DNA from: Dietzia natronolimnaea
GTDB lineage: Bacteria; Actinomycetota; Actinomycetes; Mycobacteriales; Mycobacteriaceae
DNA: 64,000 bases
Reading direction: 5' to 3'
Assembly: GCF_002289575.1 (NCBI RefSeq)
Contig: NZ_NTGA01000017.1
Span: forward strand, 62,001-126,000
Part shown: positions 28,384 through 36,585 of the stretch, piece by piece
Numbering within the stretch: the first letter of the stretch is position 1
How the letters are laid out: every line of letters starts with the position of its first letter
Translations under genes and position numbers: made by a program
Notes under the pieces: generated by a model
Databases searched by the model: none
What the model was told of the DNA's origin: nothing
What the model saw: the letters and a program-made list of their open reading frames with translations, nothing else

Positions 28384-29457
28384 GTGCCCAGTATCCGCAG
28401 ACTGCAGAGCACGACGACCGCTCCCGCGCCCCCACCCTCCCGGTTGACCGTCCCCACCGAACGCGCGGTGGTCGGCTGCGGTGTCTACGTCGACGGCGTC
28501 CGCGAGCCGGGCCATGTCACCCACCAGGCCGCGCTCGAACGCGTCCGCGAGACCGGGCGGGGTTTCGTGTGGATCGGCCTCCACGATCCGGACCGGCACC
28601 AGATGGAGGCGCTCGCGTCGGTGTTCGGTCTGCACGAGCTGATCACCGAGGACGCGGCCGCCGGGCGGCAGCGGCCCAAACTGGAGGTCTACGAGAACTC
28701 CCTGGTACTGGCGATGTCGACGGTTGAGTACCTCGAGCATCAGAAGGTGACCGACACCACAGACATCGTCTCCACCGGGGAGATCATGGTGATCCTGGGC
28801 CGGGATTTCGTGATTACCGTGCGCCACGGCGACGTCGCGGGCCTGTCAGGCCTCCGCACAGAACTCGAGGGGACGCCCGAGAGGCTGGCCCGGGGACCCG
28901 CGGCGGTGATGCACGCCGTGGTCGACCTGGTGGTGGACGGCTACCTGCGGGTCGCCGAGAAGATGTCACGAGAGGTGGACGATCTCGAGATCGCGGTCTT
29001 CGCCCCGCGAACGCGGGTCGGCATCGAGCAGATCTACGTGCTCAAGCGCGAGCTCCTCGAACTCAAGCACGACATCGCGCCGCTCGCGTTTCCCCTGCGG
29101 CGGCTGTCGGTCGAGCATCTGGATCTGATCCCCTCGGTGGTGCGGCACTACTTCCGCGACGTCCACGACCACCACACCCGGGTCGCCGCGGGGATCTCGA
29201 CTCTCGATGAGCAGATCACCTCTCTGGTCCACGCCGCCATGGCGATGATCGGCGTCCAGCAGAACACCGACATGCGGCGGATCTCCGCGTGGGTGGCGAT
29301 CGCCGTGGTGCCCACGATGATCGCGGGGATCTACGGGATGAACTTCACCAACATGCCCGAACTGCGGTCCGAGTACGGCTACTACGTGGTGCTCGGGGTC
29401 ATGGCCGCCGCGTGCACGGGGTTGTTCCTGCTCTTCCGGAAGAACCGCTGGCTGTAG
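28384..29457 (+). CDS. corA: CorA-family magnesium/cobalt transporter
   Basis: Inner-membrane Mg2+ channel of 357 residues. The N-terminal cytoplasmic domain (about 1-290) is followed by two transmembrane helices at the C-terminus. The signature GMN is at 318-320 in IYGMNFTNMPE, with the periplasmic loop after it. The positive C-terminus FRKNRWL is typical. The chosen GTG (VPSIRRLQSTTT) follows GAGGGGAG; the frame is open upstream but antisense to lpqZ. It matches the position of Rv1239c in M. tuberculosis. Confidence 0.95.
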   Translation: MPSIRRLQSTTTAPAPPPSRLTVPTERAVVGCGVYVDGVREPGHVTHQAALERVRETGRGFVWIGLHDPDRHQMEALASVFGLHELITEDAAAGRQRPKLEVYENSLVLAMSTVEYLEHQKVTDTTDIVSTGEIMVILGRDFVITVRHGDVAGLSGLRTELEGTPERLARGPAAVMHAVVDLVVDGYLRVAEKMSREVDDLEIAVFAPRTRVGIEQIYVLKRELLELKHDIAPLAFPLRRLSVEHLDLIPSVVRHYFRDVHDHHTRVAAGISTLDEQITSLVHAAMAMIGVQQNTDMRRISAWVAIAVVPTMIAGIYGMNFTNMPELRSEYGYYVVLGVMAAACTGLFLLFRKNRWL

Positions 29458-30066
29458 TCAGCGCGCCAGGCCCGGGTTCACCGCTCGGCGCGCGGGGTCG
29501 GTCACGTCGATCCCGGCCTCGGTCCACGCGTCCTCGAGTTCCGCGGCCCCCTTGAGCCGGACCCAGGCCGCCTCGGTGTGTGTCACCGGGACCGCGCGGA
29601 AGACCCGCACGGGCGCGGCCTCCCCGCTCAACTCGACGTCGGGGACCTCGGGCGCGCGCAGGACGACGGCCGTGAACGCCGCGCCCGGCCACAGCGGCTC
29701 GCCCAGGTCGATGAGTGCGCCCTCCGAGAGCACCAGACCCTCGACCGCCGGCGCGGCCGCGAGGACGGCCAGCGCGCGCACGACCCCGTCGACCCCGCCC
29801 CGGAGCACCAGGCAGAGCTCGGCCCGTGGCGCCGCCGGGTCGGGGACGAGGGCGGACGGGTCCCCCATGGGATCGGCCGAGCATCCGAGCGAGGCGTAGC
29901 GGACCAGCCCAGACTCCACGTCCACGAAGCGCAGGACCCGGATCGGAGCCGCACCCAGGAAGGTGACCGACGCCTCCTGCGGTTCCGGGCCGAGATGGGT
30001 GACCAGGTGCTCCCGGACCGCTGCCAGGACGGCCGCCGGGTCGGATCCGGTTCCCGGGAGGGTCAC
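29458..30066 (-). CDS. Suppressor-of-fused (SUFU) domain protein
   Basis: The protein has 202 residues and is cytoplasmic. Its pattern fits the bacterial SUFU domain: RFVDVESGLVRYASLGCS, then ELCLVLRGGVDGVVRAL, a FTAVVLRAPE strand, and the terminal AVPVTHTEAAWVRLKGAAEL. Bacterial SUFU proteins have no settled function; some act as toxin immunity proteins. Here no toxin is adjacent. The GTG start overlaps the stop of the YflT-like gene (GTGA). The stop abuts that of corA exactly (0 bp). Confidence 0.75.
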   Translation of the reverse strand: MTLPGTGSDPAAVLAAVREHLVTHLGPEPQEASVTFLGAAPIRVLRFVDVESGLVRYASLGCSADPMGDPSALVPDPAAPRAELCLVLRGGVDGVVRALAVLAAAPAVEGLVLSEGALIDLGEPLWPGAAFTAVVLRAPEVPDVELSGEAAPVRVFRAVPVTHTEAAWVRLKGAAELEDAWTEAGIDVTDPARRAVNPGLAR

Positions 30067-30569
30067 GAGAGGCCGAGGCGCGCGAGCTCGTCGCGGACCT
30101 TCTCGGCGTTCGCGGGCTCGCACAGGATGTCGTAGCGCCCGGCGACCAGCTGCGAGGTCGAGGCGAAGTCGCGCTTGCCCCGCGTCGCGGCGTAGGACAG
30201 CGACGCCGAGACCACACCGAACACCGAACCGCCCACGAGCCCGGTGAGGACGACCCCCCACATCGGCTGGGTGAAGATCCCGATGAGCAGACCCACGAAG
30301 AGCCCCAGCCACGCCCCGGTCGCCAGTCCCCCGAGCAGAACCTTGGGCCAGGTCAGACGGCCGGTGACACGTTCCACCTGCATGAGGTCCACGCCCACGA
30401 TGGTCACCTCGTGGACGGGGAAGTCCTCGTCGGCGAGGTGGTCCACAGCCGCCTGCGCCTGGGCATAGGTCGGGTAGGAACCCACGACCCACCCGGTGGG
30501 TGGGGTGGGGAGCCCGGGCGTCTGCCCGCGGCCGCGCCTGCCGGAGGTCGGGGAGATCGGGGTGGTCAT
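30063..30569 (-). CDS. General-stress protein 17M/YflT-like membrane protein
   Basis: The protein has 168 residues. The N-terminal YflT-like fold is recognised by GWVVGSYPTYAQAQAAVDHL and VHEVTIVGVDLMQVERV, followed by a Gly-rich hydrophobic hairpin of two TM helices (about 80-125) and a short cytoplasmic tail (GRYDILCEPANAEKV). It may be membrane-bound with both soluble ends inside. The ATG shares one base with the stop of the CitE-like gene (TGATG). The family responds to general stress in Bacillus; its role here is unproven. Confidence 0.8.
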   Translation of the reverse strand: MTTPISPTSGRRGRGQTPGLPTPPTGWVVGSYPTYAQAQAAVDHLADEDFPVHEVTIVGVDLMQVERVTGRLTWPKVLLGGLATGAWLGLFVGLLIGIFTQPMWGVVLTGLVGGSVFGVVSASLSYAATRGKRDFASTSQLVAGRYDILCEPANAEKVRDELARLGLS

Positions 30570-31609
30570 CAGTTCGGTCCTTCCGTCGCCGACCCGGAGG
30601 GGTCGGTCTCCTGTGCGCCCGACGTGGTCATCCCTGCGGCGCGGCCCCGCGCGGACACCACCAGGGCCATCTTGCGGCTGGCCTCGTCGAGCATCTCGTC
30701 TCCGAACATCAGCGCGCCCCGGGCCCCTCCCTCGGCCGACGTCGAGTGGGCGTAGGCGGCGAGGATCCCCTCCGCCTTGTCGAACTCGTCCTGGCGTGGG
30801 CTGAACACCTCGTTGCCCGCGTCCACCTGGGCGGGATGCAGGACCCATTTGCCGTCGAACCCCAACGCCGCGGTGCGCGCCGCCGCCCGCGTGAAACCCT
30901 CCACGTCCCTCACCTTGAGGAACGGCCCGTCGATCGCCTGCAGCCCGTGCGCACGGGCCGAGACGAGGATGCTCAACAGCACGTGGTGGTAGGCGTCCCC
31001 CGGCGCGTATCCCTCGGGCTGCTCCCCCACGGTGAGCGTGCGCATACCGATCGAGGCCATGAAGTCGGCGGGTCCGAACACCAGCGTCAGGACCCGGGGG
31101 CTGGCGGTGGCGATCTCATCGATGTGGGTGAGCCCGAGCGCGTCCTCGATCTGGGGTTCGATCCCGATGTGCCCTACCGGCAACCCCGCTGACTTCTCGA
31201 CCTGGGTCAGGACCAGGTCGAGGGCCCGGACCTCCGCGGCCGACCGCGCCTTGGGCAGCAGTAGTGCGTCGACGTGCGCGCCTGCCCGGCCGACCACCTC
31301 GGTCACGTCGCGGACCGTGTACTCGGTGTCCCACGCGTTGACCCGCACGACGACGGTCGGCGCGGCGAAGCGCCCCGTGGTGAGCGCGTCGACGACGTTC
31401 TCCCGGGCCTGCTCCTTGGCCGGCCCCGCCACGGCGTCCTCGAGGTCGAGGAACACCTCGTCCACCGGCAGGCCGCGCGCCTTGTCGATCATCTTGACGC
31501 TGCTGCCGGGGACGGCGAGGACCGTGCGCCGTGGGCGGGCGCGGAGACCGGCGATCGTCGCCGCGGCGGAATCCGACAGTGCGGGATCCGTGTGCTGGGC
31601 GGGGGTCAT
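30569..31609 (-). CDS. CitE-like HpcH/HpaI aldolase (CoA-ester lyase family)
   Basis: A 346-residue TIM-barrel enzyme. Family motifs: VPGSSVKMIDKA (CoA-binding arginine loop degenerate), EVFLDLEDAVAG (metal-ligand Glu/Asp), VVVRVNAWDTEY, and FGPADFMASIG (second metal region). The CitE-like stand-alone enzymes lack citrate-lyase partners; M. tuberculosis Rv2498c acts on acyl-CoA thioesters such as (R)-3-hydroxyglutaryl/malyl type substrates. No lyase alpha or gamma subunits are nearby. The start ATG has GGGAG 8 nt upstream. It is first of the minus-strand trio CitE-YflT-SUFU. Confidence 0.85.
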   Translation of the reverse strand: MTPAQHTDPALSDSAAATIAGLRARPRRTVLAVPGSSVKMIDKARGLPVDEVFLDLEDAVAGPAKEQARENVVDALTTGRFAAPTVVVRVNAWDTEYTVRDVTEVVGRAGAHVDALLLPKARSAAEVRALDLVLTQVEKSAGLPVGHIGIEPQIEDALGLTHIDEIATASPRVLTLVFGPADFMASIGMRTLTVGEQPEGYAPGDAYHHVLLSILVSARAHGLQAIDGPFLKVRDVEGFTRAAARTAALGFDGKWVLHPAQVDAGNEVFSPRQDEFDKAEGILAAYAHSTSAEGGARGALMFGDEMLDEASRKMALVVSARGRAAGMTTSGAQETDPSGSATEGPN

Positions 31610-31666
31610 CTGCGGGCACTCCCTTCCGGTGCGGTGCGGGCGGGGTGCGATCCACCACCCGGTGAC

Positions 31667-31672
31667 TAACCT
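31667..31672 (+). promoter_or_regulatory. Probable -10 of the MgtE-N/CBS gene
   Basis: TAACCT ends 7 nt before ATG 31680. The divergent gap to the CitE-like gene is 70 bp. A leaderless message is expected. Confidence 0.5.
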
Positions 31673-31679
31673 GGTCCGC

Positions 31680-33023
31680 ATGGCGAACCTCAACAAGGCT
31701 TTCGTCGCCAGGCTAGCCGGACTGCCCGTGATCGGCCCTGACGGGGACGACATCGGGCGGATCCGTGACGTCGTGGTGACGATGCGTGCCCGGCACAAGC
31801 AGCCCCGGGTGCTCGGACTGGTGGTGGAGCTTCCGACCCGTCGGCGGATCTTCGTCCCGATGTTGAGGGTCGCGGCGGTCGAGCCCCGTTCGGTCGCGCT
31901 CATCTCCGGAACCATCAATCTTCACCGGTTCCAGTCCAGGCCCGGGGAGAACCTCGTGCTCGGTGCGCTGGTGGACTCGATCGTCGGGGTCGATCCGGAC
32001 CGCAGTACGACCGGCATCGCGTCCCCCGGCGCGTCCGGGTCTGCCGGCACGGCCCTGTCGGCGCCGGCGGCGCGCTACCAGGTGGTCGACGTGGAGATCG
32101 AGCAGCAGCGCACCCGCGATTGGCTCGTCTCCCGTCTGGCCGTCCGGGTTCGACGCGGGCGCGGACCACTCGGTCGCCGGGGGCCGGTGTCGATCCAGCC
32201 GTGGGCTCGGATCGAGGGGCTGGACGACGACGCCATCGGCACCCCCGAACACGGGGCCGAGAGCCTGGTCGAACGCTATGCCGATCTCCGGCCGGCGGAC
32301 GTCGCGCACGCCCTGCGGGAACTGCCCGAGGTGCGCCGGCTCGAGGTAGCCCGCACCCTCGACGACGAGCGGCTCGCGGACATCCTCCAGGAACTCCCCC
32401 ACGACGAGCAGACCGAGATCGTGACCCGGCTCGAACTCGAACGGGCGGCGGACGTCCTCGAGGCGATGGACCCCGACGACGCCGCGGACCTGTTGGGGGA
32501 ACTGCCGGAGAAGGACGCGGAATCGTTCCTCGAGCTCATGCACCCGGACGACTCCGCTCCGGTCCGGCGCCTGCTGACGTTCGACGCCGACACCGCCGGC
32601 GGGCTCATGACCCCCGAGCCCATCATCCTGTCGCCGCAGACGACCGTCGCGGAGGCCCTGGCCCACTGCCGCAATCCCGACCTGAGCCCGGCGCTGGCGA
32701 GTCTCGTCTTCGTGGTCCGGCCCCCCACGGCCACCCCGACGGGGAAGTACCTCGGCTGTGTCCACATCCAGGCACTGCTCAGGGAGTTGCCGTCGACGAT
32801 GGTCGCCGAGACCGTGGACACCAGCCTGTCCACCCTGCGCCCCACGGATTCGGTCGACTCGGTGACCAGGTTCTTCGCAACGTACAACCTCGTGTGCGGC
32901 CCGGTCGTCGACGACGAGGGGCACCTGCTGGGGGCGGTGGCGGTCGATGATCTCCTCGATCACCTCCTCCCCGAGGACTGGCGTGACATGGACCTGCACG
33001 ACAACAGAGAGGGACGTCGGTGA
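31680..33023 (+). CDS. PRC-barrel/MgtE-N/CBS-domain protein without channel
   Basis: The protein has 447 residues and no TM helix. An N-terminal PRC-barrel-like part (VIGPDGDDIGRIRDVVV) is followed by MgtE N-domain superhelical repeats (about 200-310: LADILQELPHDEQTEIV, AADLLGELPEKDAESFL) and two CBS motifs (about 315-435). In full MgtE these cytosolic domains gate the Mg2+ pore; here the pore domain is missing. It overlaps the following DUF1003 membrane gene (GTGA). corA lies nearby. A Mg2+- or nucleotide-sensing role is inferred. Same layout as Rv1232c, from memory. Confidence 0.85.
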   Translation: MANLNKAFVARLAGLPVIGPDGDDIGRIRDVVVTMRARHKQPRVLGLVVELPTRRRIFVPMLRVAAVEPRSVALISGTINLHRFQSRPGENLVLGALVDSIVGVDPDRSTTGIASPGASGSAGTALSAPAARYQVVDVEIEQQRTRDWLVSRLAVRVRRGRGPLGRRGPVSIQPWARIEGLDDDAIGTPEHGAESLVERYADLRPADVAHALRELPEVRRLEVARTLDDERLADILQELPHDEQTEIVTRLELERAADVLEAMDPDDAADLLGELPEKDAESFLELMHPDDSAPVRRLLTFDADTAGGLMTPEPIILSPQTTVAEALAHCRNPDLSPALASLVFVVRPPTATPTGKYLGCVHIQALLRELPSTMVAETVDTSLSTLRPTDSVDSVTRFFATYNLVCGPVVDDEGHLLGAVAVDDLLDHLLPEDWRDMDLHDNREGRR

Positions 33024-33571
33024 CCGAACCCGGTACACGCTCGACTCTCTCGACCCCCGTCACCTCACGGCGGCCCCGCATCAGCGTCGATCCCGACGCC
33101 GTGGGTCGATACAGCGAGGCCATCGCACGCTTCTTCGGAACCGGCCAGTATCTGCTGATCCAGACGGTCGTCGTCATCGTCTGGATCCTCATCAACGTCA
33201 CGGTGGTGGCGCTGCGCTTCGACCCCTACCCGTTCATCCTCCTCAATCTCGCCTTCTCCACCCAGGCGGCCTACGCGGCGCCGTTGATCCTGCTGGCACA
33301 GAACCGGCAGGAGGACCGGGACAAGGAGTCCATCGCCGTGGACAGGTTGCGCGCGACCCAGACCAAGGCGGACACCGAGTTCCTGGCCCGCGAGTTGGCC
33401 TCCGTCCGGCTCTCCGTGGGTGAGACGGTCACCCGCGACTACCTCCGCCGCGAGCTCGACGACCTCAAGAGCTCGGTCGAGCGGATCGAGGCCCTGCTCG
33501 CGACCCGGGATTGTGATGGCGGTAACACCGAACCGGTCAAAAGCGATTCAGACACCAGGGGCCGGAGGTAG
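33020..33571 (+). CDS. DUF1003 membrane protein
   Basis: The protein has 183 residues. A short amphipathic start (GRYSEAIARFFGTGQYLL) leads into TM1 (QTVVVIVWILINVTVVAL), a loop DPYPFILLNLAFS, TM2 (AAYAAPLILLAQNRQ), then a charged coiled-coil C-tail. This is the DUF1003 pattern. The GTG overlaps the stop of the MgtE-N/CBS gene, so the two are made together. Function unknown; a partnership with the soluble sensor upstream is the simplest reading. Confidence 0.85.
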   Translation: MTEPGTRSTLSTPVTSRRPRISVDPDAVGRYSEAIARFFGTGQYLLIQTVVVIVWILINVTVVALRFDPYPFILLNLAFSTQAAYAAPLILLAQNRQEDRDKESIAVDRLRATQTKADTEFLARELASVRLSVGETVTRDYLRRELDDLKSSVERIEALLATRDCDGGNTEPVKSDSDTRGRR

Positions 33572-33643
33572 CGTCGACCCGCACGGCAGCGATGTCACGA
33601 CGCACCCCGCTCGAGACACCGTCCGGACGTTGTAGGGGGAGCT

Positions 33644-34780
33644 TTGCGCAAGATCGCGCACGATACTGATCGACGGGCACTGACCAGCGCGGCGGTCGCC
33701 GTGGGTGTGATCGGCATACTCACGGCCGTGAGCCTGACCATGGACCACAGTCGGCCCACCGGCGCATCCGGCATCGTCCAGGCGGCCGAGACCGCGGCCC
33801 AGGATCCGACGACCGCATCCGGTACCACCTCCCCGACCACCGAGACACCGCCGCCGAGCGAGACGGACGATCCCGGGGCCGCACACATCGAGCCGGCGAC
33901 GATTCCCGACGGCCCCCTGGGCATCCCCGGGATCGCCCTCGACGCCTACCACCGCGCCACCGACCGCCTCACGATCGAGAAGCCCGAGTGCGAGATGGAC
34001 TGGACCATCCTCGCGGGTATCGGTCAGGTCGAGTCCAACCAGGGTCGGGGCCGCTTCGATGCGCAGGGCAACACCATCGGTCGGATTCTCGGTCCCCGCC
34101 TGGACGGGTCGCTGCCCGGAACCGCCGTCATCACCGACACCGACGGTGGGAGGTTCGACGGAGACACCGAGTACGACCGGGCGGTCGGGCCCGTGCAGTT
34201 CATCCCGTCCACCTGGGCTGTGCTGGGCAGGGATGGCAACGGCGACGGTGTTGCCGACCCCAACAACATCTACGACGGCGCTCTCGCGGCCGCGACCCTG
34301 CTGTGCGGACAGGGCGGTTCGATGGGCGACCCCGCTGCGCGCACCCGGGCCATCCTCGCCTACAACAACTCGCTCGCCTACGTCGCCAACGTCAACGCCT
34401 GGGCCCACGGGTACGCCGTCAACGCCTACCCGTTGCCCGCGGACCTGCCGGAGATCCACAAGCCCGAGCCGATCGTGGAACCCCCGGCGACCCCCGAACA
34501 CTGCCCGGACGGCTGGGTGGGGCGGCCCACCGCCCCGCCGGCGCCTCCCCGGCAGGGAGAGCCCGGAGAGCCCGGTGCCCCGGTGCCCGGATGTACCGAG
34601 GTGACCCCGACGCCCGCCCCGCCCACGGAGCCCGCACCACCGTCCCCGTCCCCGTCCCCGGAGAACTTCCCGGCTCCTCGGCCGCCCGCACCGCCGGCAC
34701 AGGTCGCCCCGGCCCCACCCGCGTTGCCGGTCTTCGAGCTCCCCTGCATCGCGCCGTTCTGCGCGCCACCACCCGCCTGA
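33644..34780 (+). CDS. Secreted lytic transglycosylase-like protein
   Basis: The protein has 378 residues. A signal or anchor helix lies at about 12-32. A Thr/Pro linker follows, then an SLT_2-type lytic transglycosylase domain (about 95-260) with catalytic Glu130 in GIGQVESNQGRG, and GPVQFIPSTW and AATLLCGQG later. A DGNGDGVADPNN loop resembles a calcium-binding loop. The C-terminal 110 residues are Pro-rich, probably wall-spanning. The start is TTG, with AGGGGGAG 2 nt before it; no ATG/GTG precedes the signal helix. It should cleave peptidoglycan glycans. Position fits Rv1230c. Confidence 0.87.
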   Translation: MRKIAHDTDRRALTSAAVAVGVIGILTAVSLTMDHSRPTGASGIVQAAETAAQDPTTASGTTSPTTETPPPSETDDPGAAHIEPATIPDGPLGIPGIALDAYHRATDRLTIEKPECEMDWTILAGIGQVESNQGRGRFDAQGNTIGRILGPRLDGSLPGTAVITDTDGGRFDGDTEYDRAVGPVQFIPSTWAVLGRDGNGDGVADPNNIYDGALAAATLLCGQGGSMGDPAARTRAILAYNNSLAYVANVNAWAHGYAVNAYPLPADLPEIHKPEPIVEPPATPEHCPDGWVGRPTAPPAPPRQGEPGEPGAPVPGCTEVTPTPAPPTEPAPPSPSPSPENFPAPRPPAPPAQVAPAPPALPVFELPCIAPFCAPPPA

Positions 34781-34787
34781 ATCGCCC

Positions 34788-34815
34788 GCCCCCACCCCGA
34801 CGCCCCCACCCCGAC
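34788..34815. repeat. 14-bp direct repeat between transglycosylase gene and mrp
   Basis: Two tandem copies of GCCCCCACCCCGAC fill most of the 54-bp gap before mrp. Confidence 0.75.
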
Positions 34816-34818
34816 GCC

Positions 34819-34824
34819 TAGACT
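34819..34824 (+). promoter_or_regulatory. Probable -10 of mrp
   Basis: TAGACT ends 10 nt before the ATG of mrp, right after the 14-bp repeat. A near-leaderless start is likely. Confidence 0.4.
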
Positions 34825-34834
34825 CGGGGGCATC

Positions 34835-35974
34835 ATGAGTGCACCCAGCGAAGAAGCGATCCGCGCCGCCCTGGCCAAGGTCGACGACCCGGAGATCCGA
34901 AAGCCGCTCACCGAGCTCGGCATGGTCAAGGGCGTCAGCATCGACGAGGGTTCCGGCCGGGTCGACATAGGCATCTACCTGACGGTGGCCACGTGCCCGA
35001 TGCGGGACACCATCACGGATCGGGTCCGCACCGCGGTCGCGGACGTCGCCGGTGTGGGCGAGGTCGTGGTCGACCTCGACGTGATGAACGACGAGCAGCG
35101 AACGGAACTCCGCAAACACCTCAGGGGCGACGCGGCCGAGCCCGTCATCCCGTTCGCCCAGCCCGGCAACCTGACCCGGGTGTACGCGGTCGCCTCGGGC
35201 AAGGGCGGCGTGGGTAAATCCACCGCCACCGTCAACCTCGCGACCGCTCTGGCGTCCCGCGGGCTGTCCGTGGGGGTTCTCGACGCGGACATCTACGGGC
35301 ACTCCATCCCCCGGATGCTCGGCACCGACGCGCGACCCACCCAGGTCGAGCAGATGATCCTGCCGCCGGTCTCACACGACGTGAAGGTCATCTCGATCGC
35401 CCAGTTCACCAAGGGCAACACCCCGGTGGTCTGGCGTGGCCCCATGTTGCACCGCGCACTCCAGCAGTTCCTCGCCGACGTGTACTGGGGGGACCTCGAC
35501 GTCCTGCTGATGGATCTGCCGCCCGGCACGGGTGACGTGGCCATCTCGATCGCGCAACTCATCCCGTCGGCGGAGATCCTCGTGGTCACGACACCACAGC
35601 AGGCGGCGGCCGAGGTGGCCGAGCGGGCGGGGTCGATCGCCCTGCAGACGCGTCAGCGCATCGCGGGCGTGATCGAGAACATGTCGTGGCTCGAACTGCC
35701 CGACGGGACCCGCATGGACGTCTTCGGCACCGGCGGTGGAGCCGAGGTCGCCGCGAACCTCTCCCGGTCGGTGGGGGCGCCGGTCCGGCTGCTCGGCCAG
35801 GTACCGCTCGAGCAGGCCGTCCGCGAGCACGGCGACGAGGGCACCCCGATCGTCCTGGCGGAACCGGACTCGCCGTCCGGCCGGGCCTACCGGGAGATCG
35901 CGGACGGTCTCGCGGTCCGGCCCCGGGGCCTGGCGGGGATGAACCTCGGTATCGACACCACCCGCCACCTCTGA
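34835..35974 (+). CDS. mrp: Mrp/ApbC-type P-loop ATPase, Fe-S carrier family
   Basis: The protein has 379 residues: an N-terminal MIP18/DUF59 domain (1-95: KVDDPEIRKPLTELGMVK) fused to a Mrp/NBP35 ATPase. Deviant Walker A is SGKGGVGKSTATVN, then DADIYGHSIPRML and DLPPGTGDVAI. The C-terminal CxxC that binds the Fe-S cluster in many Mrp proteins is absent: IENMSWLELPDGTRMDVFG stands in its place. It probably still binds ATP and helps cluster assembly, but the cluster ligands must be elsewhere. Convergent with tatB. Confidence 0.92.
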   Translation: MSAPSEEAIRAALAKVDDPEIRKPLTELGMVKGVSIDEGSGRVDIGIYLTVATCPMRDTITDRVRTAVADVAGVGEVVVDLDVMNDEQRTELRKHLRGDAAEPVIPFAQPGNLTRVYAVASGKGGVGKSTATVNLATALASRGLSVGVLDADIYGHSIPRMLGTDARPTQVEQMILPPVSHDVKVISIAQFTKGNTPVVWRGPMLHRALQQFLADVYWGDLDVLLMDLPPGTGDVAISIAQLIPSAEILVVTTPQQAAAEVAERAGSIALQTRQRIAGVIENMSWLELPDGTRMDVFGTGGGAEVAANLSRSVGAPVRLLGQVPLEQAVREHGDEGTPIVLAEPDSPSGRAYREIADGLAVRPRGLAGMNLGIDTTRHL

Positions 35975-36023
35975 CCGTCGCCACTGCGGTCACGACCCGT
36001 CCGACGGGACGGATGCGGGTGGC

Positions 36024-36524
36024 TCAGGTGGCGTCCGGGTCCCAGGTGAGCGCGGCGCCCGGAGACGTGGGCGAGGACGGGGGGGTCGGCGCGCTCGACC
36101 CGGGGACGGCCGGGCGGGGTCCGGTTCTCTGGGGGCCGGCCGACTGGGAGCCGGTGGGCTGCGGTCCGGTCGACTGTGGCCCGGTGGACTGGGGGCCGGC
36201 GGGTTGTGGGCCCCCTGCCGGCGCCGCTGCGCCGAAATCGCCCGTGAACAGGGAGTCGTCCCCGTCGAGGAGGTGTTTGGTCACCATCGCGCGAGGGCTC
36301 ATGCCCCGCAGGTCGCTGAGCTGTTTGAGCGGTTCGCGGAACTCCTCGAAGTCGGCCCCGTAGTCATCGCGCAGCTGCTGCTGGGCGGTCCCTGCGAACT
36401 CCTTGACCTTGCGGATCGCGGAGGCGAGCCACCGGGCGGCTTCGGGCAGGCGTTCGGGCCCCAGGACGACGAGCGCGATCACGCCCAACACCAGGAGCTC
36501 GGACCAACCCACGTTTGAGAACAT
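36024..36524 (-). CDS. tatB: Sec-independent translocase subunit TatB
   Basis: The protein has 166 residues. N-terminal TM helix (about 5-20, WSELLVLGVIALVVLGPERLP), the conserved Glu-Leu and Gly-Pro hinge, an amphipathic helix (LPEAARWLASAIRKVKEF), and a long C-tail with GPQST-like pentapeptide repeats. TatB recognises twin-arginine substrates with TatC. ATG 36524 was preferred over an upstream start at 36578 because the protein then begins at the TM helix, and TATCCT ends 8 nt before it. It is last of sigE-rseA-htrA-tatB, the order known in mycobacteria. Confidence 0.94.
   Translation of the reverse strand: MFSNVGWSELLVLGVIALVVLGPERLPEAARWLASAIRKVKEFAGTAQQQLRDDYGADFEEFREPLKQLSDLRGMSPRAMVTKHLLDGDDSLFTGDFGAAAPAGGPQPAGPQSTGPQSTGPQPTGSQSAGPQRTGPRPAVPGSSAPTPPSSPTSPGAALTWDPDAT
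36121..36210. repeat. 15-bp coding repeat in tatB
   Basis: Six tandem 15-bp units (consensus CCGGTSGACTGKGGS) encode the GPQST/GPQPT pentapeptides of the TatB tail. Confidence 0.85.
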
Positions 36525-36532
36525 CGTCTCTG

Positions 36533-36538
36533 AGGATA
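36533..36538 (-). promoter_or_regulatory. Probable -10 of tatB
   Basis: TATCCT on the minus strand ends 8 nt before the chosen ATG, giving a leaderless tatB message in addition to readthrough from htrA. Confidence 0.45.
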
Positions 36539-36585
36539 CGTCGTCCCGGCGCCCCTGGTCACCACGACCTCGGACCACGGCGGAG

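Noticed and set aside
31680-33023. Full MgtE magnesium channel
   Set aside because: There is no hydrophobic pore domain; the protein ends after the CBS pair.
35997-36012. Terminator between mrp and tatB
   Set aside because: Only a 6-bp stem with no T-tract; too weak to call.
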